A stretch of DNA of 34,081 nucleotides, from positions 1 to 34,081 of the forward strand of contig JALOAT010000044.1 of the NCBI GenBank assembly GCA_023228645.1, read 5' to 3'. The notes below the pieces were generated by a model, which was given only the letters and a program-made list of their open reading frames with translations, made no database searches and was not told the origin of the DNA. The stretch comes from Gammaproteobacteria bacterium (lineage in GTDB: Bacteria > Pseudomonadota > Gammaproteobacteria > Thiohalomonadales > Thiohalomonadaceae). Below are positions 1-6,907 of the stretch, in pieces. The translations under genes were made by a program, and so were the position numbers. The stretch's first letter is position 1. The number at the start of each line of letters is the position of its first letter.

Positions 1-152
1 CCACCATCGAACGGGCCGATCGCATCGTGGTGATGGAGCAGGGCGCCATCGTCGAGTCCGGGCGCCACGAGGAACTGCTGGCGCGCAACGGCGCTTACGC
101 CAATCTCTACCGCATGCAGTTCGCCGACGCGCCGGCGTCCGCTGCCGTCTGA
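1..152 (+). CDS. msbA: Lipid A export ATP-binding/permease MsbA, C-terminal end (truncated by window)
   Basis: The window opens inside a frame of 49 codons that ends at a TGA at 150-152. The visible residues include TIERADRIVVMEQGAIVESG, then HEELLARNGAYANLYRMQF, the typical end of an ABC nucleotide-binding domain after Walker B and the H-loop. ABC exporters of the MsbA type flip lipid A-core across the inner membrane. The MsbA assignment depends on the neighbour: lpxK starts one base after this stop, the conserved msbA-lpxK order. The transmembrane part lies outside the window, so another ABC exporter is not excluded by sequence alone. Confidence 0.85.
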   Translation, partial: TIERADRIVVMEQGAIVESGRHEELLARNGAYANLYRMQFADAPASAAV

Positions 153-153
153 C

Positions 154-1116
154 GTGAAGCGGTTGGACCACTACTGGTACGACGACAACGCGCTTTCCCG
201 CCTGTTGTTGCCGCTTGCCTGGCTGTTCTGTGCCGTCGCCACGCTGCGACGCATCGCCTATCGACGCGGCTGGGCACGCGCCGAGCACGTGGGCGTACCC
301 GTGGTGGTGGTCGGCAACATCACCGTGGGCGGCAGCGGCAAGACGCCCATCGTGGTCTGGTTGGTGGAATACCTGCGCACGCAGGGCCGGCGCGTCGGCG
401 TGGTGAGCCGGGGCTATGGCGGCGCGGCGCAAACCTGGCCACAGGCCGTCGATGCCGACAGTGATCCCCGCGAGGTGGGCGACGAGCCGGTGCTCATCGC
501 CAGACGCACCGGCGCGCCGGTCGCAGTCGGACCCGACCGGGTGGCCGCCGCACGTTTCCTGCTGGCCCATCATGCGCTCGACGTGATCGTTTCCGACGAC
601 GGCATGCAGCACTACCGGCTCGCTCGGGACGTGGAAATCGCGGTGGTGGATGGCCGCCGCGGTCTTGGCAACGGGCGCTGTCTGCCCGCAGGGCCGTTGC
701 GCGAGCGACCGGCCCGTTTACATTCCGTGGACATCATCCTCACCAACGGCGGTACGCAGGCCGATGCGGTGCGCCTGGAGGGCGGCGAGCTCGTGAATCT
801 CAAGACCGGCCAGCGCAAGCCCGTTGCCCAACTCGTGGGGCAGCGCGTTCACGGGGTGGCCGCCATCGGTCATCCGGGGCGTTTCTTCACTGCGCTGGCC
901 GCAGCCGGGCTTGAAACCGTGGAACACCCGTTCCCGGATCATTATGCTTTCGCTGCTGACGATCTGACCTTCGCCGAGCCGCTGCCGGTGATCATGACCG
1001 AAAAGGATGCGGTGAAATGCCGGGCATTCGCCGGCGACGACCACTGGTATTTGCCCGTGGACGCGCGGGTCCCCGAGGCCGCGGGCCGTCGGATTCTGCA
1101 ACTCATCGAGAGGTAA
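154..1116 (+). CDS. lpxK: Tetraacyldisaccharide 4'-kinase LpxK
   Basis: The 320-residue product phosphorylates the 4' position of the tetraacyldisaccharide-1-phosphate precursor to make lipid IVA, at the inner face of the inner membrane. A hydrophobic N-terminal stretch (about residues 16-30) fits a membrane-associated enzyme. The P-loop GNITVGGSGKTP is at residues 54-65, and the family motif DDGMQHYRLARD follows near residue 150. The length is normal for LpxK. The start is GTG at 154, one base after the msbA stop, so translation is probably coupled. The next gene begins 3 bases after its stop. The gene belongs to the LPS block msbA-lpxK-(Trm112-like)-kdsB. Confidence 0.97.
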   Translation: MKRLDHYWYDDNALSRLLLPLAWLFCAVATLRRIAYRRGWARAEHVGVPVVVVGNITVGGSGKTPIVVWLVEYLRTQGRRVGVVSRGYGGAAQTWPQAVDADSDPREVGDEPVLIARRTGAPVAVGPDRVAAARFLLAHHALDVIVSDDGMQHYRLARDVEIAVVDGRRGLGNGRCLPAGPLRERPARLHSVDIILTNGGTQADAVRLEGGELVNLKTGQRKPVAQLVGQRVHGVAAIGHPGRFFTALAAAGLETVEHPFPDHYAFAADDLTFAEPLPVIMTEKDAVKCRAFAGDDHWYLPVDARVPEAAGRRILQLIER

Positions 1117-1119
1117 CCC

Positions 1120-1302
1120 ATGGACAAGAAGCTGCTGGAAATCCTCGTCTGCCCCATCTGCAAGGGGCCGCTCGTCTACAAGCGTGAGCAGCAGGAACTC
1201 ATCTGCAAGGCGGATCGCCTGGCCTATCCGGTGCGCGACGACATCCCCGTGATGCTGGAAGACGAGGCGCGCGAGCTGGGGGCCGAAGAGGAAGTGAAGT
1301 GA
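1120..1302 (+). CDS. Trm112-family (YcaR-like) small zinc-ribbon protein
   Basis: This 60-residue protein begins MDKKLLEILVCPICKGPL and carries Cys11, Cys14 and Cys29, followed by the YPVRDDIPVML segment diagnostic of the Trm112p/YcaR family (UPF0434). Eukaryotic Trm112 activates methyltransferases; the role of the bacterial protein between lpxK and kdsB is not well defined. The frame starts with ATG 3 bases after lpxK, with GAGAGG upstream. Its TGA overlaps the GTG start of kdsB (GTGA), which points to coupled translation. The position in the LPS operon is the same as ycaR in E. coli. Confidence 0.93.
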   Translation: MDKKLLEILVCPICKGPLVYKREQQELICKADRLAYPVRDDIPVMLEDEARELGAEEEVK

Positions 1303-2054
1303 GCTTTCGCGTCGTCATCCCGGCGCGCTACGCTTCCACGCGTCTGCCGGGCAAGCCGCTGATCGACATCGGCGGCCGGCCGATGCTGCAGCACGTGCAT
1401 GCGCTTGCGCTGGAGAGCGGCGCCAGCGAAGTAATCATCGCCACCGATGACGAGCGCATCCGTGCCGCCGCGGAGGCCTTCGGCGCACGCGTCTGCATGA
1501 CCGCGGCCCACCACCGCTCCGGCAGCGAGCGCCTCGCCGAAGTCATCGCCCGGCTTGGCTATGGCGCGGACGAGGTCATCGTCAATCTCCAGGGCGACGA
1601 GCCGCTCATGCCGCCGGCCCTGCTCAGCCAGGTGGCCGCGGGGCTGCTGGAACATCCGGCCGCGCCCATGGCGACGCTGTGCACGCCCATCACCTCCGCC
1701 GAGGAGCTGTTCGATCCCAATGTGGTGAAAGTGGTCAGGGATGCGCGCGGGTTTGCCCTGTATTTCAGCCGTGCGCCCATCCCCTGGGATCGCGACGCCC
1801 TCGCCGAACACCCCCACACACTGCCCGCCGGTGCGCGGCATTACCGTCATCTGGGCATCTACGCCTACCGCGCCGGCTTCCTGGCTCGCTACGTCGCCAC
1901 GCCCGCCTGCGAGCTCGAAACCCGCGAGTCCCTGGAACAACTGCGCGTGCTGTGGATGGGTGAGAAGATCCACGTGGCCGAAGCCGCCGCTCTGCCTGGC
2001 CCCGGCGTAGACACTGCGGCGGATCTGGAAAAGGTGAGGGCACTCATCCCGTAG
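1299..2054 (+). CDS. kdsB: 3-deoxy-manno-octulosonate cytidylyltransferase (CMP-Kdo synthetase) KdsB
   Basis: KdsB activates Kdo with CTP to give CMP-Kdo, the donor used to build the inner core on lipid IVA; it is cytosolic. The nucleotide-binding motif VIPARYASTRLPGKPL lies at residues 5-20, IIATDD near 47 and VNLQGDEP near 95, all family hallmarks. The C-terminal TRESLEQLRVLWMGEKIHV segment is also typical. At 251 residues the length is normal. The GTG start overlaps the previous stop by four bases. The stop codon lies inside a palindromic repeat (2050-2090), so the gene may end transcription there. Confidence 0.97.
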   Translation: MSFRVVIPARYASTRLPGKPLIDIGGRPMLQHVHALALESGASEVIIATDDERIRAAAEAFGARVCMTAAHHRSGSERLAEVIARLGYGADEVIVNLQGDEPLMPPALLSQVAAGLLEHPAAPMATLCTPITSAEELFDPNVVKVVRDARGFALYFSRAPIPWDRDALAEHPHTLPAGARHYRHLGIYAYRAGFLARYVATPACELETRESLEQLRVLWMGEKIHVAEAAALPGPGVDTAADLEKVRALIP

Positions 2055-2090
2055 TGCGGGTGAGCAAAGCGGAACCCGAGGAATGCGGCC
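2050..2090. repeat. REP-like palindromic element overlapping the kdsB stop
   Basis: The sequence GTAGTGCGGGTGAGCAAAGC followed by GGAACCCGAGGAATGCGG has the arm-loop-arm plan of the element at 14700-14738 (GTAGCCCGGATGGAGCACAG then CGGAATCCGGGCTACGG). The shared core is CGG-[T/A]-GAGCA-AGCGGAA-CCG. Its outer arms have decayed. It sits directly at the end of kdsB. Confidence 0.5.
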
Positions 2091-2112
2091 TCCTGCGCTC
2101 GGGCACCCCTAA

Positions 2113-2376
2113 CTACTGACAGCGCCCGTCCAGCAACTCCAGGGAAAGGAAATCCTCATGCAATCCGCCGCCACCGCCCGCCCAAATTGGCACCACATAG
2201 GTGCTTGGCACCTGCCGTGCCGGATCACCGAACTGGTCTGTCTGAAGGGAAACACCGGCCTGCTGATCCACCAACACCAGCGCAGGTGCGTCCTCCAGGA
2301 CCTCCAGCACGCAGCACCGGGTACCTCGGTAGGACACCGGCAGTCCGATCCAGTCGCGCAATGCTTCAATGTTCAT
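2113..2376 (-). CDS. Conserved-looking hypothetical protein, 87 residues
   Basis: I do not recognise a named family. The product begins MNIEALRDWIGLPVSYRG and contains VLEVLEDAPALVLVDQQ, TYVVPIW and a glycine run near residue 70. The beta-rich pattern would fit a small SH3-like or barrel fold. There is no signal peptide or membrane segment. A purine-rich ribosome site (AGGGGGA, about 8 bases before the ATG) supports the start and the gene. It converges with kdsB and is divergent from the receiver gene at 2647. A second frame of similar length overlaps it, but that one has no ribosome site of this quality. Confidence 0.7.
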   Translation of the reverse strand: MNIEALRDWIGLPVSYRGTRCCVLEVLEDAPALVLVDQQAGVSLQTDQFGDPARQVPSTYVVPIWAGGGGGLHEDFLSLELLDGRCQ

Positions 2377-2417
2377 TCAAGCGTTCCCCCTGGAAGAAAC
2401 CTTAGCCCTTGCCACGC

Positions 2418-2482
2418 GTGGGAGCGAGCTTCCGCTCGTGATGCTTCCAGACGCGCTGTTCGCAAGCCGAAGCTCGCTCCAC
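2418..2482. repeat. REP-like inverted repeat pair
   Basis: GTGGGAGCGAGCTTC (2418-2432) is repeated in inverted form as GAAGCTCGCTCCAC (2469-2482), differing by one G. The spacer of 36 bases contains a smaller hairpin (GAGCGAGCTTCCGCTC). This looks like a bacterial interspersed mosaic element made of two head-to-head REP units. The gap 2377-2646 holds nothing else apart from the start region of the receiver gene. Confidence 0.65.
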
Positions 2483-2646
2483 AGGTGGAATAAGCACCCA
2501 GCTACGTTTCGCACACCGTATAGACCCCAGCCGTACGCTGCCATTCGGCTTCCACTCGGGCACAATGATGGGCGAGAATATCCGCCCACCTTTGCCGACG
2601 CACTCTGGTGGCCATCGAGTAACATTATTCGCAGGAGGTGAAACGC

Positions 2647-3066
2647 ATGGCGACCAGTACGGTTCTCTTGGTGGAAGACAATCCCGACGACGAACAGCTG
2701 ATTCTGCGCGCCCTCAAGCAGACCGGCATCAGCGACACCATCGAGGTCGCCCGTAATGGCCGCGAAGCCGTCGATTACCTGCTCGGCGTCGCCACGCCCC
2801 CCCGCCTGGTCATGCTCGACCTCAAGCTGCCCAAGATGGGCGGCCTGGAAGTCCTCCAGGCCCTGCGCCTCGACAACAAGACGCGCATGATCCCCGTGGT
2901 GGTGTTCACGTCCTCCATCGAGAAAACCGACGTCCTGACCAGCTACGATCTGGGCGCCAACAGCTACATCCGCAAGCCGGTCGATTACCGCCAGCTCACC
3001 GACGTGGTCAAACTCATCGTGAGTTATTGGCTACAGACCAACGTCGCGCCGCCGACGGAGCGTTGA
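2647..3066 (+). CDS. Stand-alone CheY-like response regulator receiver protein
   Basis: The 139-residue product is a single receiver domain with no output domain. The acidic pocket is VEDNPDD at residues 9-15, the phosphoacceptor is Asp58 in MLDLKLPKMGG, and the switch residues are Thr88 (VVFTSS) and Lys110 (YIRKPVD). The EDNPDDEQL start and LKLPKMGGLEVL are typical of the Rcp1-like group that usually partners a phytochrome or hybrid histidine kinase; no kinase is present in the window. I chose ATG 2647 because AGGAGG at 2633-2638 sits 8 bases upstream; a GTG at 2638 would overlap that site. It is probably a phosphotransfer or protein-interaction regulator rather than a DNA binder. Confidence 0.9.
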   Translation: MATSTVLLVEDNPDDEQLILRALKQTGISDTIEVARNGREAVDYLLGVATPPRLVMLDLKLPKMGGLEVLQALRLDNKTRMIPVVVFTSSIEKTDVLTSYDLGANSYIRKPVDYRQLTDVVKLIVSYWLQTNVAPPTER

Positions 3067-3175
3067 GCCGCCGCTGATTTATCCGGTTTCGTCATGGGGA
3101 CGCCAGGTGTGGCCAGCGGCCCGCGATTCTTCCCGGCTTAGGCGCCATTCGTTGCCGGCGGCCACTCCTACAGGG

Positions 3176-3312
3176 GCTGTCTCTTGGTCACATCATTATT
3201 TGTTAGAGAGAGGCTTGCGTCCCTTCTCCCTCCGGGAGACGACTGCATGGATGCAGGAGGTAGGGCAATGCATGGAGCAATTGCCGGAGGACAGGATGAG
3301 GGGATCAAGAAC
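3176..3312 (+). repeat. Dispersed repeat, copy A (50 bp identical to copy B at 8621-8670)
   Basis: Bases 3213-3262 are identical over 50 bp to 8621-8670. The similarity extends on the left (GCTGTC-CTT-GTCACATCATT) and, less well, on the right (GGAGCAATTGCCG against GGAGCGGTTGCCG). The identical core contains two palindromes, CTCCCTCCGGGAG and TGCATGGATGCA. No reading frame is shared in a convincing way. This copy lies in the 399-base gap between two convergent genes. Confidence 0.8.
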
Positions 3313-3353
3313 GAACGTTCACCGGGCGGCGGCCAATTCAGCGTTCTCGCCGT

Positions 3354-3421
3354 ACATAGGGCGGGCCATGCCCGCCTTCAACCGCTCGGACCCACATAGG
3401 GCGGGCCATGCCCACCTTCAA
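3354..3421. repeat. Tandem pair of hairpin repeats, 40-bp period
   Basis: The 28-base unit beginning ACATAGGGCGGGCCATGCCC and ending CCTTCAA occurs at 3354-3381 and again at 3394-3421 with one change. Each unit folds as GGCGGGC-CAT-GCC(C)GCC. A related but shorter motif, ACAGGGCGCCCTATGCC, overlaps the end of the ATPase gene at 3466. The pair lies just beyond the stop of the ABC ATPase gene, a usual position for REP clusters that can stall exonucleases or end transcripts. Confidence 0.75.
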
Positions 3422-3465
3422 CACGCAAAGAATTCACAGCAGCAGAACGGCGCCCACAGGGCGCC

Positions 3466-4404
3466 CTATGCCGCTTGCCCGGACGTTGCCGTGCCCGATG
3501 CGGCACCGCTCTCGGCAAGGATCTTGAAAAACACGCTCTCAAGCGACACCGCGGGTTTGACACCCAACAACTGCCCGCCTGCATGATTCAACGTCAGCAA
3601 CCATTCCGGCAGGTCCTTCTGGTTGATCTCCATCTCGAATTCCCCGTCCCGAACGCACGTTGCTCCTGTGCCGATTTCCGCAGCCGCCAGGTAACGTACG
3701 GTGAACCAATCAGCCCGCTCGGCCACGAGGTCCCGCGGCGAGCGCGTCGTCACCAACTCGCCCTGGTTGATGAAGCCGAAGCGATCCGCGATGCGTTCGA
3801 CGTCGTGCAGCACGTGGGAGGTGAAGAAGATGGCGCCGCCTTGCTGCTTGTATTCGGTGAGAATATCCACCACATCCTTGCGCCCGACCGGGTCCAACCC
3901 CGAGAGCGGCTCGTCCAGCACGAGCAACCGGGGTGAGACCACCAGCGCATGGGCGAGGGCGACGCGCTGCACGTTACCCTTTGAGAGCTGACGCACGCGC
4001 CGGTTGGCATTCTGCGCTACGGAAAAGCGCTCCAGCCACTGCATGCACCAGGCCTGTTCATCGGAGCGTTTGATGCCGTACATGCTTAATGCCATGCGCA
4101 GGATTTCAAGCGGGGTGAACTGTTCGTAGAGGGCGGGTGACTCGGGCAGATAGGCTACACCGGCCCGGCTCTTTGCCTCACGGGCATTGATCCCCTGGAT
4201 ACGAACCTCGCCCTCGTAGTCGCGGATCACGTCAAGCATAACCTTGATTGTCGTCGACTTGCCGGCACCATTGGGTCCGACAAATCCGAACACTTCACCT
4301 TCATTCACACTGAACGAAACGTTCCGCAGCGCCTGGATCGATCGTCGGTGTTGACGGAAGGCCTTGTTGACGGAGATAAACTCGAGTAGTGCCTTCATTT
4401 TCAT
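3466..4404 (-). CDS. ABC-2 type transporter, ATP-binding subunit (pilus-locus associated)
   Basis: The 312-residue protein is a complete ABC ATPase. Walker A GPNGAGKST is at residues 43-51, the signature is LSKGN (140-144, a variant of LSGGQ), Walker B LLVLDEP is at 160-166, SGLD follows at 168-171, and the H-loop His is at 197 (FTSHVLHD). A C-terminal extension of about 100 residues resembles the regulatory tail of CcmA/NosF-like ATPases that work with ABC-2 permeases. It starts 6 bases after the stop of the TPR-like gene and is the last gene of the permease/anchored protein/ATPase operon. By order it resembles PilH of Myxococcus PilGHI; the substrate cannot be told from sequence. Confidence 0.9.
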   Translation of the reverse strand: MKMKALLEFISVNKAFRQHRRSIQALRNVSFSVNEGEVFGFVGPNGAGKSTTIKVMLDVIRDYEGEVRIQGINAREAKSRAGVAYLPESPALYEQFTPLEILRMALSMYGIKRSDEQAWCMQWLERFSVAQNANRRVRQLSKGNVQRVALAHALVVSPRLLVLDEPLSGLDPVGRKDVVDILTEYKQQGGAIFFTSHVLHDVERIADRFGFINQGELVTTRSPRDLVAERADWFTVRYLAAAEIGTGATCVRDGEFEMEINQKDLPEWLLTLNHAGGQLLGVKPAVSLESVFFKILAESGAASGTATSGQAA

Positions 4405-4410
4405 ATCCGC

Positions 4411-5220
4411 TTACTGGATCGTCAGCTTTGTGAGATGAAAGGTCTGGTCGCGGAACTCATAACCGAGGCGCAGTGGATCATCGGGAAATGCTTCCAGCAG
4501 GCCTCTTTCCAGAAGTTCCTCTGGCCGGCTTAATCGTTGGCCAAACCGTGTCTCGAAGGCCGCCTGCGCATCGCGCAACACCAGCAGTCCGCGTAAGCGC
4601 ACCACACGCTTGTTGAGCATCTCACGTAGTTTGGTATCAGTAGTTTGTTCGCGCTCACGTAGGAGCATCTCTATAGCCAAGCGGACATCGTCGATTTCAC
4701 CGGCTGCGAGCATAATGGAAAAATTGCGGAATGCGGCTGCATTAGCCGGTGAGCGCTGCGCGGCGATTTCCAACATTCGGCGCGCCTCCGGCACATTGTG
4801 CAGGAAGAACTGTTGATTGAAGCCGTAAAAGAAGGCAGGCCATTCATCCCAGTAACGGCAGTACATCGCGTTGTGTAGGATCGAAAAGCCCTGCTCTTCA
4901 GCGCCGCCCCAGGTGAGTGAGGCATTGCCGATCCAATAATTGTCCTCATGGCAGGGATTTAGACGGGACACAGCCAGATGGGCACGCAGGCGAAAATTCT
5001 CCGCATCGTTTGCTGTCACGGAGGCGGCTGCGCGAATCGACTCGATATTTGCGCCCAGAAAACGATCACCGCCGTACAGCAGGAGCTGAACCGGCCCAGC
5101 CGTGATGATAGCAGGCGGGCGTTCTTCTCTTTGGATGTCAAGGGCGCCCTGCAGGGCCACGGCTACCCAGAAGAGCGCCGCTGCTGCGAGTGCTAGGGCA
5201 GGAGCGAACCAGCGGGGCAT
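4411..5220 (-). CDS. Membrane-anchored helical-repeat (TPR-like) protein of the ABC operon
   Basis: The 269-residue product has one N-terminal transmembrane helix (about residues 5-26, FAPALALAAAALFWVAVALQ) and a soluble extracytoplasmic remainder. The rest is largely helical, with segments such as NVPEARRMLEIAAQRSPANA and RNFSIMLAAGEIDDVRLAIE that look like TPR or Sel1-type repeats. Cys89 and Cys121 (in LNPCHED and AMYCRYW) could form a disulfide outside. It is placed 3 bases after the permease stop and 6 bases before the ATPase, so the three proteins very probably act together. I know no experimentally defined homologue; by position it could match an accessory protein of the Myxococcus PilGHI type. 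Confidence 0.75.
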   Translation of the reverse strand: MPRWFAPALALAAAALFWVAVALQGALDIQREERPPAIITAGPVQLLLYGGDRFLGANIESIRAAASVTANDAENFRLRAHLAVSRLNPCHEDNYWIGNASLTWGGAEEQGFSILHNAMYCRYWDEWPAFFYGFNQQFFLHNVPEARRMLEIAAQRSPANAAAFRNFSIMLAAGEIDDVRLAIEMLLREREQTTDTKLREMLNKRVVRLRGLLVLRDAQAAFETRFGQRLSRPEELLERGLLEAFPDDPLRLGYEFRDQTFHLTKLTIQ

Positions 5221-5223
5221 ACG

Positions 5224-6048
5224 CTAGTTGAACTCGCGTTTGTTCAGCACCCACACGCCCAAGCTCAACAGTGCGGTGACATAGGCGAGGGTTGCGCCTA
5301 AAAGCAGCGGCCAATCGGATGGCAGGAAGGTCATTTTGTCGTACAGGGCGATCATGCGCACATCGAGACGGCCAAGGTCGGGTAGGAGAAAGGCGAGCAG
5401 GCCGAGCGAATCCTGGTAAAGACGCGGATCTGCAGAAAACTGTTCCACGGCGTATGGGTTGGCACGTAGTAATTCGATGATTGGCGTGTAGCTGCGTGCG
5501 ATCAAGACAAAGCCGATAGTGCCAATTAGCACGAAGCTCGGGGTAGTGGCAGAGACAGCCAGCAAGATCGCGATTGAAATGACCACCAGAAGGTCGATGG
5601 CGGTAAAGCCTAGGGTGATCAGATAAGGCAAACCCAGCCCAACTGGCGTCGCTTGCGGGTAAGCACTGGCGATATTCAGCGACAGCAGTGCCAGAATCAG
5701 GCCCATGATCAGCAGCAGACTGAAAGCGATGATCAAAATCGCCGCAAAACGCCCCAACAACCAATAGCTGCGGTCGCGAGGATAGGTGAAGGAATTCAGA
5801 AAGAATTTGCGCTCGAACTCGCGACTGAACAATTCCTGCACCAGCAAGATCACGAGCAGCGGCAGGGCGAGGTGAATGACGGTGATACCGATATCCAGTG
5901 CTACTGTGGCGGGTTGGCGGGCGCTGAATTGGGCGGCCAGCATTACGGAGATAACAAGGGCGGCAACAAGCCACAGAACAATGGAAAAGAGGCGGGAGTG
6001 AACTGCGATGTTCAAACCCTGATAGATGTCCGATTTGATCAGGTTCAT
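5224..6048 (-). CDS. ABC-2 type transporter, permease subunit
   Basis: From the ATG at 6046-6048 the product has 274 residues and begins MNLIKSDIYQGLNIAVHSR. About six membrane helices can be seen, including LFSIVLWLVAALVISVMLA, ALPLLVILLVQELFSREFE, AAILIIAFSLLLIMGLILAL and a last one ending in LGVWVLNKREF. The loop FSREFERKFFLNSFTYPRDR after helix 2 is typical of ABC-2 permeases. An upstream ATG at 6088-6090 would add 14 residues, but it lies inside the terminator-like hairpin 6081-6109, so I prefer the inner start; no strong ribosome site is visible for either. It is the first gene of the three-gene transporter operon. Confidence 0.85.
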   Translation of the reverse strand: MNLIKSDIYQGLNIAVHSRLFSIVLWLVAALVISVMLAAQFSARQPATVALDIGITVIHLALPLLVILLVQELFSREFERKFFLNSFTYPRDRSYWLLGRFAAILIIAFSLLLIMGLILALLSLNIASAYPQATPVGLGLPYLITLGFTAIDLLVVISIAILLAVSATTPSFVLIGTIGFVLIARSYTPIIELLRANPYAVEQFSADPRLYQDSLGLLAFLLPDLGRLDVRMIALYDKMTFLPSDWPLLLGATLAYVTALLSLGVWVLNKREFN

Positions 6049-6080
6049 ACATCTATTCAGCGGAAACAGAAACGAAAAGT

Positions 6081-6109
6081 CGAGTGGCATACGGCGAGTA
6101 TGCCACTCG
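6081..6109 (-). terminator. Terminator-like hairpin between pilin pair and ABC operon
   Basis: CGAGTGGCAT and ATGCCACTCG form a perfect 10-bp stem around a 9-base loop. Read on the minus strand, the stem is followed by ACTTTTCGTTTCTG, a weak T-rich tract. It lies 24 bases after the stop of the secreted protein gene, so it could end most pilin transcripts and let some reach the ABC genes. Confidence 0.65.
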
Positions 6110-6133
6110 GTGATTGCACGGCTCAGTGACAGG

Positions 6134-6625
6134 TTAATTCATGTCATTGACTGCGGTACCAATCGTACTGTCGTCGCACTTTTTCTCCAGGAGCTGTCGC
6201 GGTCCAACGCTGCCACCGCCGCTCTTGCCGCCGTAGGCGAGAGGTCCGGTAAAGGTTACTTTCTTTTGTTCCTCGGTCAGAGTGTCTGAATACGCGGGGC
6301 ACACGCCAGGCGCTGATGCGGTCCACGATTCGGGGGCGAGCGGCACGCCGTCCTCATCCTGATCTTGCGTATAGATGCAGTTATGCGTCTGTTCCTTGTT
6401 CGAGCCTTTTGTATGGCACGTTGCTGCTTTCAGGGAGAGCGGAGTGCATTCATACGCAGCAACGACACCCTGGGAAAGCTGGATGGATACGTCATTGGCC
6501 AGGGCAGCGCAGTTGACCGTCTTGATTAACCCCGACGTGGTCATCGTAATGGGGGCTGCGAAGACCTGGCTGGACATCAATACGCCAATGGCAACAGCAG
6601 GCAGAAAAGCAAGCGTCTTATTCAT
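6134..6625 (-). CDS. Secreted six-cysteine protein paired with the short pilin (unknown function)
   Basis: The 163-residue product has a clear signal peptide, MNKTLAFLPAVAIGVLMSSQ then VFA-AP, with likely cleavage after residue 24. The mature part of about 139 residues has six cysteines (NC, EC, TC, NC, VC and KC contexts), enough for three disulfides, and no membrane helix. AGGAGA lies about 8 bases before the ATG. The gene starts 22 bases after the stop of the pilin-like gene, so the two share a transcript. I do not recognise the family. Its position fits PilA-C of Geobacter, the separate globular partner of short PilA-N; this is inferred from gene order and not from sequence similarity. 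Confidence 0.8.
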   Translation of the reverse strand: MNKTLAFLPAVAIGVLMSSQVFAAPITMTTSGLIKTVNCAALANDVSIQLSQGVVAAYECTPLSLKAATCHTKGSNKEQTHNCIYTQDQDEDGVPLAPESWTASAPGVCPAYSDTLTEEQKKVTFTGPLAYGGKSGGGSVGPRQLLEKKCDDSTIGTAVNDMN

Positions 6626-6647
6626 GATTCTTTCTCCTGATAGACGG

Positions 6648-6827
6648 TTAGTTCATCACCGAGATCATCAGGGACACCATATTTCTGGCGTCCGAGTTAG
6701 CTGCACCGTCATTTGCCTTGGCGCGGTATTCACCGAACGACGGGATCGCGATGGCGGCCAGGATGCCAATGATGGCAACCACGATCATCAGTTCGATGAG
6801 GGTGAAGCCTTTCTGGGCCTTTTTCAT
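6648..6827 (-). CDS. Short type IV pilin-like protein (59 residues, PilA-N type)
   Basis: The product begins MKKAQKGFTLIELMIVVAII and continues GILAAIAIPSFGEYRAKAND before ending at VMN. It has a seven-residue leader ending in Gly, then Phe1 and Glu5 of the mature chain, the exact site for prepilin peptidase PilD. The mature protein has only 52 residues, that is, the N-terminal helix with almost no globular head. Ordinary type IVa pilins have 140-160 residues; the short form resembles Geobacter PilA-N, with Phe1, Phe24 and Tyr27 in the same places. The ATG is preceded by AAAGGAGA (about 9 bases). A sigma-54 promoter at 6892-6907 supports control by a PilR-like activator. Confidence 0.88.
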   Translation of the reverse strand: MKKAQKGFTLIELMIVVAIIGILAAIAIPSFGEYRAKANDGAANSDARNMVSLMISVMN

Positions 6828-6891
6828 TTGGAGTCTCTCCTTTGTTGAGATGGCCTGTTCCGATTGAAGGGGCAGGATTCAGGCGAGACGT

Positions 6892-6907
6892 AGCATACTC
6901 TGTGCCA
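6892..6907 (-). promoter_or_regulatory. Sigma-54 (-24/-12) promoter of the short pilin gene
   Basis: Read on the minus strand, the site is TGGCACAGAGTATGCT. GG and GC are separated by exactly 10 bases as sigma-54 requires; the consensus is TGGCAC-N5-TTGC. The expected start of transcription is near 6881, giving a leader of about 54 bases before the ATG at 6827. Pilin genes in many Proteobacteria use sigma-54 with PilR. The palindrome TCACGTAGCGTGA at 6941-6953, about 60-70 bases upstream of the start, could bind an activator. Confidence 0.75.

Noticed and set aside
6648..6827. Conductive e-pilin of the Geobacter type
   Set aside because: The mature protein has only three aromatic residues in 52 and none after Tyr27, too few and too unevenly spaced for the aromatic arrangement proposed for conductive pilins.
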